64,000 bases of DNA from Massiliimalia sp050943535 (GTDB lineage: Bacteria; Bacillota; Clostridia; Oscillospirales; Ruminococcaceae). The notes beneath the pieces are model-generated. The model did not search any database. It had not been told where the DNA came from and saw only the letters and a program-made list of their open reading frames with translations. The stretch is taken from positions 1-64,000 of the forward strand of contig JBMNPJ010000013.1 in the NCBI GenBank assembly GCA_050943535.1. Direction: 5' to 3'. Each line of letters starts with the position of its first letter. Within the stretch, counting starts at the first letter, position 1. This document shows positions 8,541 through 17,634 of this stretch, one piece after another. The translations under genes and the position numbers were made by a program.

Positions 8541-10724
8541 ATGGCAATTACAATTGCACTTGCCGGGAACCCCAACTGCGGAAAGACCACCATGTTTAAC
8601 GCATTGACCGGTGCCAATCAATATGTTGGAAACTGGCCTGGGGTTACTGTTGAGAAAAAAGAGGGAAAAATTAAACGCAAAGGATACGAAGATATTACGG
8701 TCACTGACCTGCCGGGGATCTATTCCCTTTCCCCATATACATTGGAGGAAGTAGTTAGCCGCGACTATCTTTTGACAGAACATCCGGATGTGATTATTAA
8801 TCTGGTGGATGCAACCAATCTGGAACGAAACCTGTATTTGACCACGCAGCTGATGGAAACAGGAATTCCGGTCGTAATTGCCTTAAACATGGCAGATCTT
8901 ATGCAAAAACGAGATCTGAAAATTGACGTCCAGCGCCTTTCCATGTTGTTGGGGTGCCCTATTATTGAAACCTCTGCTTTAAAGCGAACTGGATTAGATT
9001 CCTTAATTGCAGAAGCTGTTCATATTGCCGGTCAAAAAGATACCAGCCTGCCTCCGGAAATTTTCTCCAAGGAACTGGAACAGGCAATTGCCCAGGTAAA
9101 AGAGTCCCTTCCTGCCAAGATAGACGAAACAAAACAGCGCTGGTATGCTGTAAAACTTTTGGAAAACGACAGCAAAGTAACCAGCAGTATTTCTTTGCCA
9201 GCTGATGCAAAATCCGCAATGGAAAGCTGCCGCAGCCAGTTAGAAGAAAAGCATGATAACGATATGGAAAGCATCGTGACCGATGAACGATATCAGTATA
9301 TCCAAAAGTTAGTCTCAACTACCCTAAAAAAAGGCAAACAAAAACTGACTGTATCTGACCAGATTGACCGCATTGTGACCAATCGAATTTTGGGGATTCC
9401 AATTTTTATTGCTGTTATGTTTGTGGTATACTACATTTCCGTTACTACCATTGGAACCATTGTCACAGACTGGACCAATGACGTGTTTGTGGTAGCAATT
9501 CAAGATGCTGTGTCAGGATTTTTAGGTTCCATTGGCACCAGTTCCATCCTGCAAAGCCTGATTGTAGACGGTGTTATCGGTGGCGTGGGTGCTGTTTTGG
9601 GATTTGTTCCCCAAATGGCAATCCTGTTTTTGTTTTTGTCCCTGCTGGAAGACTGTGGATATATGGTCCGTATCGCCTTTGTCATGGACCGGGTATTCCG
9701 GCATTTCGGCCTTTCCGGAAAAAGCTTTATTCCCCTGCTCATCTCCTCTGGCTGCGGAATTCCAGGGATTATGGCTTCTAAAACCATCGAACAGGACAAT
9801 GATCGCCGGCTGACCATTATGACTGCTACTTTTATTCCATGCGGCGCCAAGCTGCCGGTAATTGCCATGATGGGCGGTGTGATGACCAGCTACTTTACCG
9901 GAAGCTATGTTGCCGGAGGTCTTATGGCTCCTGCCATGTATTTCCTGGGCATTATTGCGGTATTAGTCTCTGCCATCATGCTCAAAAAAACAAAACCATT
10001 TTCCGGCAAACCGGCTCCTTTTGTCATGGAGTTGCCCCAGTACCATCTACCGTCTGCAAAAACCGTACTGCTGCATGTATGGGAACGGCTGAAAGGGTTT
10101 ATGATCAAAGCAGGTACCATCCTGTTCTTAGCCTGTGTTGTCATGTGGTTTTTGAGTGGATTTGGATTTGAAAACGGCGGTTTTGGCATAGTAGAAGACA
10201 GCAACAACAGTCTTTTAGCTGTAGTAGGCGGATTTATTGCTCCTATTTTTGCACCGCTGGGATTCGGTGAATGGCAGCCAGTTGCGGCTTCTCTCTCCGG
10301 ATTTACTGCCAAAGAAGCCATTGTCACCACGATGGGAACTCTGGCCAATGTTACCGGTGATACCGAAGACGCAGTCACAGTAGCTGAAGCAGTACGCGCC
10401 TGGTTCCCCAGCGCCCTGGCAGCATTTTCTTTCCTGGTATTCAACCTTCTAGATTCCCCTTGCCTGGCGGCAATTGCAACCATGGCACAGCAGATGCAGT
10501 CCAAAAAATGGTTCTGGTTTGCAATTCTTTACCAAAACCTGTTTGCCTACGCAGTATGCCTGTCCATTTATCAAATTGGCAGCTTTTTCATGGGCGGCGG
10601 CTTTACCCTGTGGACTGCGGTAGGATTTTTACTGGTACTTGTTATGCTGTTCCAGTTATTCCGTCTAGATCCATACAAGCACAGCCGGGCTTATTCCAAA
10701 CGCTCTGTTCAAACAGCGGCATAA
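8541..10724 (+). CDS. feoB: Ferrous iron transport protein B
   Basis: A 727-aa GTP-gated inner-membrane Fe(II) importer. The N-terminal G domain has G1 GNPNCGKTT, G3 DLPG (TDLPGIYSLSP), and G4 NMAD, then the helical spacer. From about residue 275 the transport core begins, with two Gate-type blocks (for example GFVPQMAILFLFLSLLEDCG and SGCGIPGIMASK). The Cys of the GCG(I/V)PG motif, implicated in metal passage in the family, is present. Length is normal. It is the last large gene of the feo operon; a hairpin follows it, then a tiny membrane peptide. Confidence 0.97.
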   Translation: MAITIALAGNPNCGKTTMFNALTGANQYVGNWPGVTVEKKEGKIKRKGYEDITVTDLPGIYSLSPYTLEEVVSRDYLLTEHPDVIINLVDATNLERNLYLTTQLMETGIPVVIALNMADLMQKRDLKIDVQRLSMLLGCPIIETSALKRTGLDSLIAEAVHIAGQKDTSLPPEIFSKELEQAIAQVKESLPAKIDETKQRWYAVKLLENDSKVTSSISLPADAKSAMESCRSQLEEKHDNDMESIVTDERYQYIQKLVSTTLKKGKQKLTVSDQIDRIVTNRILGIPIFIAVMFVVYYISVTTIGTIVTDWTNDVFVVAIQDAVSGFLGSIGTSSILQSLIVDGVIGGVGAVLGFVPQMAILFLFLSLLEDCGYMVRIAFVMDRVFRHFGLSGKSFIPLLISSGCGIPGIMASKTIEQDNDRRLTIMTATFIPCGAKLPVIAMMGGVMTSYFTGSYVAGGLMAPAMYFLGIIAVLVSAIMLKKTKPFSGKPAPFVMELPQYHLPSAKTVLLHVWERLKGFMIKAGTILFLACVVMWFLSGFGFENGGFGIVEDSNNSLLAVVGGFIAPIFAPLGFGEWQPVAASLSGFTAKEAIVTTMGTLANVTGDTEDAVTVAEAVRAWFPSALAAFSFLVFNLLDSPCLAAIATMAQQMQSKKWFWFAILYQNLFAYAVCLSIYQIGSFFMGGGFTLWTAVGFLLVLVMLFQLFRLDPYKHSRAYSKRSVQTAA

Positions 10725-10762
10725 TTACGCCAAAAACATCTTTTTCATACACAATTCCTTCC

Positions 10763-10795
10763 ATGCGAGCCATTTATTGGCTCGCATTTGGTTTT
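10763..10795 (+). terminator. Terminator-like hairpin after feoB
   Basis: The stem ATGCGAGCCA / TGGCTCGCAT has a 5-nt loop and is followed by TTGGTTTTC. It lies between feoB and the small downstream gene, so it would reduce rather than necessarily abolish expression of the latter. Confidence 0.6.
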
Positions 10796-10824
10796 CAGTA
10801 TTCATTTAAAAAGGAGAATATCGC

Positions 10825-10968
10825 ATGATGGGAGACTCTACCAGTTCTATGCTTTATGCCGTAGGAATTTTTCTGCTTTTATATTTTATCGGCGCTGGAA
10901 TTTATCAAGCGGTCTTATGGGTTCGCAGGCAACTGAAAAAATCAGCAGATTCTAAAAACAACAGGTAA
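10825..10968 (+). CDS. 47-aa single-pass membrane peptide downstream of feoB
   Basis: This short reading frame encodes 47 residues beginning MMGDSTSSMLYAVGIFLLLY. There is one hydrophobic segment (about residues 9-32) followed by a basic tail (RRQLKKS). AAAAAGGAG is placed 7 bp before the ATG, a strong ribosome site for such a small gene. Position and form recall the small FeoB-associated membrane proteins (often Cys-rich) found behind feoB in Firmicutes, but this one has no cysteine. Whether it belongs to the iron system is inferred from position only. Confidence 0.65.
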   Translation: MMGDSTSSMLYAVGIFLLLYFIGAGIYQAVLWVRRQLKKSADSKNNR

Positions 10969-11058
10969 TAAACATTCTGTCAGATAATATTTGATATAAA
11001 GTGCCTTTATTGCAGCTACACTCTTTCATACAATAAAAAGAAAATATTTTGTTTTTTA

Positions 11059-11272
11059 TGTGGGCCTATGCAGCCCACACCCGCCCCAATGCTTTTGGTG
11101 TGCAAAAGCATTGGATGAAAAGCACACCAGAGGGGCGTCCTCCGGGGATATCTGATTAGTCGGCCTGCCCCTCTGGACACCCCGAGAGCTGTTTGCACAT
11201 TTGATGAAAACGGCTGTTTTCTGAAAAGCGCTGCGGCGCTGATGCTGGCTCGTACTCTGACAGTTTTGTTAC
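11059..11272 (+). repeat. Family B structured repeat (copy B1)
   Basis: A copy of about 210 bp built of hairpins: GTGGGC/GCCCAC; AATGCTTTT/AAAAGCATT; CCAGAGGGGC (11127-11136) paired with GCCCCTCTGG (11167-11176) around a conserved TCCTCCGGGGATATCT loop region; and AGCGC/GCGCT near the end. It ends in a family A-like CTCGTACTCTGACAG tail. No real gene lies in 10969-11792; that stretch is B1, then C1, then A4 and a terminator. Confidence 0.8.
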
Positions 11273-11289
11273 CCAATAGATCTATAGCT

Positions 11290-11526
11290 GTTTTTACTTA
11301 GGACATACAACTTTCATATTGCATTACAGTAACAGATAAAACTTCTTTAAATCATAATGCTATTATTTATACCATACTTTCGGAAACGATAATGAGGGGG
11401 TAGCCGCGCTTTGCGGCGTAGGGGGAGTTAAAGCCGTTTTGCGGCGGTACCACTCCCCCTGCAAAGCCGTTCCGGCGCTTGAGGAATGGTCTTTTGGTTC
11501 GTTTTCTTCCATAAGAAAATGAACAA
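11290..11526 (+). repeat. Family C interspersed repeat (copy C1)
   Basis: This aligns along its length with 19273-19512. Shared landmarks are ACTTAGGA..ATA, ATATTGCATTACA.TAACAG, GAGGGGGTAGCCG, GCTTTGCGGCGTAGGGGGAG, ACTCCCCCTGCAAAGCC and GAGGAATGGTCTTTTGGTTC. Inside, the CTCCCCCT blocks face AGGGGGAG and can form a long stem. The open frames that cross it are not genes. Confidence 0.8.
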
Positions 11527-11712
11527 CCACCTAGCAGTGAGGCGATGACACTATGTTCGTGTTTTGTCAGTTGAGTGGTAAAAACCTGTAATTTCCGCTT
11601 TACTAACAAAGTACGCTCCGTAGGCGGTTGGCTCCGGGCACTGCCCGGAGCCAATGACGCTACACTCGTATTCTATCAGCAAAACGGAAATCATCGTCTT
11701 TTGTCGATAAAC
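11527..11712. repeat. Family A interspersed repeat (copy A4)
   Basis: Two partial arms lie in tandem, separated by the interior segment TTTCCGCTTTACTAACAAAG in inverted orientation. A hairpin cap GGCTCCGGGCACTGCCCGGAGCC precedes AATGACGCTACACTCGT. It runs up to the purL-side terminator. Confidence 0.7.
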
Positions 11713-11760
11713 CAACAGGGAGTACTGCATCATTGCAGTACTCCCTGTTGTCTTTTATCA
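11713..11760. terminator. Terminator beyond purL
   Basis: A perfect 17-bp stem (CAACAGGGAGTACTGCA with its complement, 4-nt loop) is followed on the plus strand by TCTTTTATC. It lies 33 bp beyond the purL stop. Confidence 0.75.
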
Positions 11761-11792
11761 TAGGAAATCAATTTCCAAAATCATTTAATTGA

Positions 11793-14700
11793 TTATTTGG
11801 TAAAGTATTCTACACCAGAACGGAAAATATGCTGATCCTTATCACCAGGAACGTTTTTGCATACGTTGGTTCCAATTCGTTCGCTGTGTCCCATCTTACC
11901 AAACACTCTGCCGTCTGGAGAAGTAATCCCTTCGATTGCCATAATGGAGGTATTTGGGTTAAAGCGAATGTCATAGGTAGGATCACCGTTTAAGTCTACA
12001 TACTGGGTAGCAATCTGACCGTTGTCTGCCATCTTCCGCAGCAGGTCTTTTTCTGCCACAAACCGGCCTTCTCCATGAGAGATTGCAATGGTGTGAATAT
12101 CCCCTACATTTACATTAGCAAGCCATGGAGACTTGTTGGAGCAAATCCGAGTATGTACCATCATAGACTGGTGACGGCCAATGGTATTAAAGGTCAGGGT
12201 TGGAGCGTTATCTTCCATATCTACAATTTCGCCGTAAGGAACCAAACCCAGTTTTACCAGTGCCTGGAAACCGTTACAGATCCCCAGCATCAAACCATCC
12301 CGATGGTTCAACAGTTCATGTACACCATCCTTGATTGCAGGGTTGCGGAAGAAGGAGGTAATGAACTTACCGGAACCTTCTGGTTCATCCCCGCCGGAGA
12401 ATCCACCTGGAATCATAATGATCTGAGACTGTTCAATCGCTTTATAGAATGCCTGTACGCTTTCTTCAATCTGAGCGCTGTTCTGGTTGCGGATAACAAA
12501 CACATTGGTTTCCGCACCTGCCCGTTCAAATACTCTTGCAGTATCATATTCACAGTTGGTACCTGGGAATACTGGAATCAGTACCCGTGGTTTCGCTGTT
12601 TTAATTGCAGGAGCTTTGCGTTCGCCCTGATGATGATAGGTAATGGTATTGATTTTCTTATCAGTTGTCTTGATATTGCATGGGAAAATTGGTTCCAGAA
12701 CCTTTTCGTATTTTTCCTGCAAATCATGCATCTGAATGTATTCAAAGGTTGGAGAAACCAGAATGTATTTGCTGGTGGTATGTCCGATAATCTGCAGACC
12801 ATCTACGTCTCCGCACTGATCATTCAGTTCCAGAACAAAACCGCCGTATACACCGTTAAACAAAAGTTCAGAGGAAATGTTTTCTTCTACTTTTGCACCG
12901 ATGTGGTTACCCAGCGCCATTTTTGCCAGCGCTTCTCCCACACCGCCGCCGGTCAAAGCAAAGCAAGCAGCTACTTTTTCTTCTGCAATCAGCTGTTCTA
13001 CTTTGTCGAATACCTGTTTTACACTGTCAAAATCAGGCATTCCGTTTTCTTTGTATTTCGGCAGAATCAAAGCAATGGCATGTCCGCTGTCTTTAAATTC
13101 CTGAGAAATAACTTTGTTTGCGTCAGCTACAGACACTGCAAAGGAAACCAGGGTAGGCGGAACGTCAATGTGTTCAAAGGTACCGGACATGGAGTCTTTT
13201 CCTCCGATAGAGCCGATGCCCATTTCAATCTGAGCTTTGTAAGCACCCAGCAAAGCAGCCATAGGCTGTCCCCAACGTTCTGGAGTGTTCTGGGTCCGTT
13301 CAAAGTATTCCTGGAAGGTGAGCCAGCACTGATGATAGCTGCCCCCTACGGAAATAACTTTGGCAATAGATTCGATGACAGCGTAAACTGCGCCTAAGTA
13401 TGGGCTCTGTTCACTGATGTAAGGGTTAAAGCCCCATGCCATAACAGAAGAAGTATCGGTCTGACCTTTCAGTACCGGGATCTTGGCAACCATTGCCTGG
13501 GTTGGGGTCAGCTGATTTTCACCGCCGAATGGCATCAGAACAGTTCCTGCGCCGATGGTAGAGTCAAACCGTTCTACCAGCCCTTTCTGAGAACACAGGT
13601 TCAGGTTGGTCATATGCTGATACCATGCGTCCAGAACATGGTCGTATTTGTATACTGGTTTTACAGACTGAGCAGTAATGTGGATATCAGTGTGTTTTTC
13701 TGCACCATTGGAGTTTAAGAATTCACGGGACAGGTTTACAATTTCGTTGCCCAGCCAGTTCATCCGCAGACGTGGTTCTTCGGTTACAACTGCCACTACG
13801 GTAGCTTCAATATTTTCCTGGTCAGCAGCTGCCATAAATGCCGCTACATCCTTTTCCCGTACAACACAAGCCATTCTTTCCTGAGATTCGGAAATAGCCA
13901 GTTCGGTACCGTCCAGACCGTCATATTTCTTTGGAACTGCATCCAAATTAATTGCCAAACCGTCTGCCAGTTCCCCGATTGCTACAGAAACACCGCCTGC
14001 GCCGAAGTCATTACAACGGCGGATCATGTTAGTTACTTCTTTTTTACGGAACAAACGCTGCAGTTTCCGTTCTTCCGGCGGGTTCCCTTTCTGTACTTCA
14101 GAGCCGCAGCTTTCAATGGATTCAATGGTATGGGATTTGGAGGAACCGGTTGCACCGCCGCAGCCGTCCCGTCCGGTTTTACCGCCCAGCAGTACGACTA
14201 CATCGCCTGGTTCAGGCACTTCGCGGATTACGTTTTCCATAGGAGCCGCACCCACTACTGCACCGATTTCCATACGTTTTGCAGCGTAGCCAGGATGGTA
14301 AATTTCTGCTACATGGCCGGTTGCCAGACCAATCTGGTTACCGTAAGAACTGTATCCGTTAGCAGCACCTACTGTAATCTTTCTCTGAGGCAGTTTTCCT
14401 TCCATGGTTTCTTCTACTGGCAGCAGCGGGTCAGCCGCACCGGTAACACGCATAGCCTGGTATACATAAGAACGTCCGGACAGAGGGTCACGGATCGCAC
14501 CGCCCAAACAGGTTGCTGCGCCCCCGAATGGTTCAATTTCGGTAGGATGGTTGTGGGTTTCGTTTTTAAACATCAGCAGCCAGTCCTGTTCTTCGCTGCC
14601 ATTTTTCTCGTCGTTTACTTTTACTTTGATTTTTACAGAACAAGCGTTGATTTCTTCGGATTCATCCAAATCTTTCAGCAGGCCGTCTTTTTTCAGCTGT

Positions 14701-15536
14701 CTGGCGCCGATGGTTGCCAGATCCATCAAAGTAACCGGTTTCTGTTCCCGTCCCAGTGCTTTCCGGGCGGACAGATATTCTTCATAGGTTTCCGCAATAA
14801 ACGGATCGTCAATGGTCACATTGTCAATATTGGTAGAGAAAGTGGTGTGACGGCAGTGGTCGGACCAATAGGTGTCGATCATGCGGATTTCAGTAATCGT
14901 AGGATCTCTTTTTTCGGTGTTTTTAAAATATGCCTGGCAGAATTTGATATCATCCAAATCCATCGCCAATCCATAGCTGGATACAAAATCAGCCAGTCCC
15001 GCTTCATCCAAACCGATAAACCCGTTCAGAGTTTCTACGGTTGTAGGAGTATCGTACTGTACATTCAAAGTATCCAATTTCGCCAAAGATGCTTCACGGC
15101 TTTCCACCGGGTTAATCAGATAAGATTTAATCCGATCAAATTCTTCCTGGGAAAGATCGCCGTACAGGAAATAAACTCTGGCATTTTTCACCAGCGGACG
15201 CTTGTCCTGAGTCAGCAGGCTGATACACTGAGCGGCAGAATCCGCACGCTGATCAAACTGACCTGGCAGGTACTCGATGGCAAACACTTTTGCTTCAGGT
15301 TCTTCAGGCAATTCTGCATAGGTTACATCCACTGCCGGTTCAGACAGAATGGTAGTGGTAACTGCGGAAAATACTTCTTCTGTAACCCCTTCCACATCAT
15401 AGCGATTCAAAAGCCGTACTTTTTCCAAAGCGGAAATGGACAACGCGGTATGAATGTCGCTTAACACATGATTTGCCTCTACGGCAAATTCCTCTTTTTT
15501 CTCAACATAGACACGGAATACTGACATCAAACACAC
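11793..15536 (-). CDS. purL: Phosphoribosylformylglycinamidine synthase, single-chain
   Basis: A 1247-aa FGAM synthase, the fourth step of de novo purine synthesis, converting FGAR, glutamine and ATP to FGAM. It fuses the PurS-like N terminus, the two-lobed synthase core (SDHCRHTTFST, ETHNHPTEIEPFGGAATC, and GAGGVS in the second half), and a C-terminal glutaminase from about residue 990. The glutaminase shows PVFPGTNCEYDTA, the nucleophile Cys of GICNGFQ, and the His of SHGEGRF. This is the long single-chain form seen in many Clostridia. It stands alone, with no other pur gene in the window. The start ATG at 15536 has GGAGTG about 5 bp upstream. Confidence 0.97.
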   Translation of the reverse strand: MCLMSVFRVYVEKKEEFAVEANHVLSDIHTALSISALEKVRLLNRYDVEGVTEEVFSAVTTTILSEPAVDVTYAELPEEPEAKVFAIEYLPGQFDQRADSAAQCISLLTQDKRPLVKNARVYFLYGDLSQEEFDRIKSYLINPVESREASLAKLDTLNVQYDTPTTVETLNGFIGLDEAGLADFVSSYGLAMDLDDIKFCQAYFKNTEKRDPTITEIRMIDTYWSDHCRHTTFSTNIDNVTIDDPFIAETYEEYLSARKALGREQKPVTLMDLATIGARQLKKDGLLKDLDESEEINACSVKIKVKVNDEKNGSEEQDWLLMFKNETHNHPTEIEPFGGAATCLGGAIRDPLSGRSYVYQAMRVTGAADPLLPVEETMEGKLPQRKITVGAANGYSSYGNQIGLATGHVAEIYHPGYAAKRMEIGAVVGAAPMENVIREVPEPGDVVVLLGGKTGRDGCGGATGSSKSHTIESIESCGSEVQKGNPPEERKLQRLFRKKEVTNMIRRCNDFGAGGVSVAIGELADGLAINLDAVPKKYDGLDGTELAISESQERMACVVREKDVAAFMAAADQENIEATVVAVVTEEPRLRMNWLGNEIVNLSREFLNSNGAEKHTDIHITAQSVKPVYKYDHVLDAWYQHMTNLNLCSQKGLVERFDSTIGAGTVLMPFGGENQLTPTQAMVAKIPVLKGQTDTSSVMAWGFNPYISEQSPYLGAVYAVIESIAKVISVGGSYHQCWLTFQEYFERTQNTPERWGQPMAALLGAYKAQIEMGIGSIGGKDSMSGTFEHIDVPPTLVSFAVSVADANKVISQEFKDSGHAIALILPKYKENGMPDFDSVKQVFDKVEQLIAEEKVAACFALTGGGVGEALAKMALGNHIGAKVEENISSELLFNGVYGGFVLELNDQCGDVDGLQIIGHTTSKYILVSPTFEYIQMHDLQEKYEKVLEPIFPCNIKTTDKKINTITYHHQGERKAPAIKTAKPRVLIPVFPGTNCEYDTARVFERAGAETNVFVIRNQNSAQIEESVQAFYKAIEQSQIIMIPGGFSGGDEPEGSGKFITSFFRNPAIKDGVHELLNHRDGLMLGICNGFQALVKLGLVPYGEIVDMEDNAPTLTFNTIGRHQSMMVHTRICSNKSPWLANVNVGDIHTIAISHGEGRFVAEKDLLRKMADNGQIATQYVDLNGDPTYDIRFNPNTSIMAIEGITSPDGRVFGKMGHSERIGTNVCKNVPGDKDQHIFRSGVEYFTK

Positions 15537-15666
15537 TCCTAGCGATACATAAGTTACAAAGGCGAAAATAATTCATTTTGATTATACCAAACCCTACAAA
15601 AAAGCGCTATAGTTTTTTTGTAATTTCACGAAAAGGCTGTATTTTAATCGGTTCTTTTGGGCTTTT

Positions 15667-16953
15667 TTAGACTATTTCACCGATACAGTGATCGCCGCTT
15701 ACCCCCGTGATCCGGACAGAATAAATTTTTGTGGCTAGATCCTCCTCAGACGGAACAAAAACCGGAATATAGTTTTTGGTGTACCCTTCAATTCCCTCTT
15801 CGGTCCGGGTGTGTTCAAACAGCACTGGATACACTTTTCCCACCTGCTGTTTTAAGAATTCACACCGGGTCTGCTCAGTGGCTTCAATCATCCGGCGGCT
15901 GCGGGCTTCCTTGGTTTTTCGGTCCAGCTGTCCCGGGAATTTTGCCGCCCGGGTGCCTTCCCGGACAGAGTAAGCAAACACATGGGCTTTGGCAAAGCCT
16001 ACCTTTTTAGCAAAGGCCAGAGACTCTTCAAATTCCTGCTCGGTTTCCCCTGCAAACCCCACCATAATATCGGTGGTGATGCTGCAGTCCGGAAATACAT
16101 TTCGCAGTTTACAAACCAGATCATAGTAAAAATCGCTGTCATAATGGCGGTTCATCCGCTTGAGTGTAGCATCACATCCGCTTTGCAGGGACAGATGAAA
16201 CTGCGGGCAGAATTTAGGCTGTGCCGCCATCCGCCGGATGTCTTCATCCAAAAGGAGCTCCGGCTCCAAAGAGCCTAAGCGCACCCGCTCAACTCCTTCA
16301 ATTCCGCAGACCAGTTCCACTGCATCAATCAGACGCAGACCGCATTCTTTCCCATAAGAGGAAAGGTTAATGCCCACCAGCACCATTTCCCGGTAACCGT
16401 TTTGCACCAGCTGACGCACTTCCGCTTCCAGTTCCGCCAGAGGTTTGCTGCGGATAGGTCCCCTTGCCATAGGAATAATGCAATAAGAACAATATCGGTC
16501 GCACCCGTCCTCAATTTTTACAAATGCACGGGTTTTTTCAGAAAAATGTTCCGCCTTCATGGGCTCAAAGGCTTCCCCTTTTTCATGAGGGGTAATGTCC
16601 ACAATCCGTTCTCCGGTTTCCAGCGCCTTTTTCACATCTTCCAAAAGTCTTGCCCGGCTGGCTCCGGTAATTACCTGGGCATCAGAAAGCAGGGCGGATT
16701 TTTCCGGAAATGCCTGGGGCATACATCCGCACAGGGCAATCACCGCATTGGGATTCTGCCGTTTCATCCGGTGCAGAATCTGACGGGTCTTTTTATCTCC
16801 AGAGGCAGTCACAGTACAGGAATTGAGCACATATACATCCGCAAAATCCTCATCAGAAACAACATCAAATCCTGCTTTCGCAAATCGGGACTTTAATACC
16901 TCTGTTTCATATTGATTGACTTTACACCCCAATGTATAAAAACCAACTCTCAT
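15667..16953 (-). CDS. mtaB: tRNA (N6-L-threonylcarbamoyladenosine(37)-C2)-methylthiotransferase
   Basis: A 428-aa radical-SAM enzyme that makes ms2t6A37 in tRNA. It has the N-terminal UPF0004 domain (TLGCKVNQYET, then NSCTVTASGDKKTRQ), the radical-SAM CxxxCxxC as CDRYCSYCIIP, and a C-terminal TRAM domain. TLGCKVNQ and the RAxxxIQ(D/E)G-like AFVKIEDGCDRYC place it in the MtaB rather than MiaB clade. I start it at 16953 (MRVGFYTLGCK) because AAGGAGAAG lies just upstream; the longer frame to 17007 adds an unconserved, Lys-rich stretch. Confidence 0.94.
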   Translation of the reverse strand: MRVGFYTLGCKVNQYETEVLKSRFAKAGFDVVSDEDFADVYVLNSCTVTASGDKKTRQILHRMKRQNPNAVIALCGCMPQAFPEKSALLSDAQVITGASRARLLEDVKKALETGERIVDITPHEKGEAFEPMKAEHFSEKTRAFVKIEDGCDRYCSYCIIPMARGPIRSKPLAELEAEVRQLVQNGYREMVLVGINLSSYGKECGLRLIDAVELVCGIEGVERVRLGSLEPELLLDEDIRRMAAQPKFCPQFHLSLQSGCDATLKRMNRHYDSDFYYDLVCKLRNVFPDCSITTDIMVGFAGETEQEFEESLAFAKKVGFAKAHVFAYSVREGTRAAKFPGQLDRKTKEARSRRMIEATEQTRCEFLKQQVGKVYPVLFEHTRTEEGIEGYTKNYIPVFVPSEEDLATKIYSVRITGVSGDHCIGEIV

Positions 16954-17239
16954 AATCTTCTCCTTTTTCTCCATTTTGGCTCTCATCCAAAATATGGTAG
17001 TTTTCACAATAAAAAAATAGCAATATTAAAAAATTTTTTCTCAAACTGATTGTTTTCTCGTCCAAAACGCCTAAAATCCCTGTAAATCGCCAGAAACAGC
17101 CCTCTTTTTAGGCAGAACTTACTCAAAATTATTATGCTGTTTAGCTATTTTTTACAAAGAAAGCCTATGCATATTGCACAAATAATTTTGATTTTTTTGA
17201 ATTTTAACCCTGTCAGGTAAAATTTTTGAAAATTAACAG

Positions 17240-17268
17240 TTGACGAAACGAAAAACACCTGCTATAGT
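17240..17268 (+). promoter_or_regulatory. Promoter of the HPr-like gene
   Basis: TTGACG (17240-17245), 17 bp, TATAGT (17263-17268). The transcript would have a leader of about 60 nt ending in AAAGGAGG before the ATG. The rest of the 17008-17334 gap is AT-rich with no other feature seen. Confidence 0.75.
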
Positions 17269-17334
17269 TAACTTGTAGCCAGATAAAGCATAGATCCAAA
17301 GGCTATCTGTTATATTTAAAGGAGGTTTTTCATA

Positions 17335-17565
17335 ATGAAAACTGTTCAGATTCTGTTAAACACCATCAACGATGTTAAATACTTCGTAAACGCAGTTGCA
17401 AAATATGAATTTGATGTAGACCTGATTTCCGGCAGATATGCTATTGATGCAAAATCTATCATGGGTATCTTCAGCCTGGATTTGTCTAAACCAATTACTT
17501 TGCAGGCTCACACAGACGATGGTGCAGCTTTCTTCGAAGACATCAAAGACTTTATCGTAAAATAA
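17335..17565 (+). CDS. HPr-like protein lacking the phosphoacceptor histidine
   Basis: A 76-aa protein with the HPr fold signature. The regulatory-serine region is intact (DAKSIMGIFSLDL, matching KSIMGVMSLG of HPr), and so are the flanking strands. Where HPr has the HARPA motif with His15, this protein reads TINDVKYFV, and there is no histidine near that position. It therefore cannot carry out ordinary PTS phosphotransfer. Crh of Bacillus likewise keeps Ser46 but not His15. A consensus promoter, strong ribosome site, dedicated terminator and biased codon use suggest high expression as a single gene. Function is inferred to be regulatory or structural. Confidence 0.8.
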   Translation: MKTVQILLNTINDVKYFVNAVAKYEFDVDLISGRYAIDAKSIMGIFSLDLSKPITLQAHTDDGAAFFEDIKDFIVK

Positions 17566-17587
17566 TTTGTTTGTCAAGAGGCTTTTT

Positions 17588-17632
17588 AAGTCTGCCGCAG
17601 ATTTCTGCGGCAGACTTTTTGTTTTTTGTAAC
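17588..17632 (+). terminator. Terminator of the HPr-like gene
   Basis: A perfect 13-bp stem (AAGTCTGCCGCAG with its complement, loop ATTT) is followed by TTTGTTTTTTG. Confidence 0.9.
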
Positions 17633-17634
17633 CC

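Noticed and set aside
11016..11276. Open frames across family B repeats on the minus strand (also near 19778-20020, 25561-25992 and 25950-26168)
   Set aside because: They read similar peptide fragments only because the repeat is similar; no ribosome sites, different ends in each copy, and stem changes preserve pairing rather than protein.
12075..13397. Long open frame on the plus strand inside purL
   Set aside because: Antisense to a clearly coding, motif-rich gene; Phe/Gln-rich composition typical of antisense frames.
14130..15464. Second long plus-strand frame inside purL
   Set aside because: Same reason; purL motifs on the minus strand are unmistakable.
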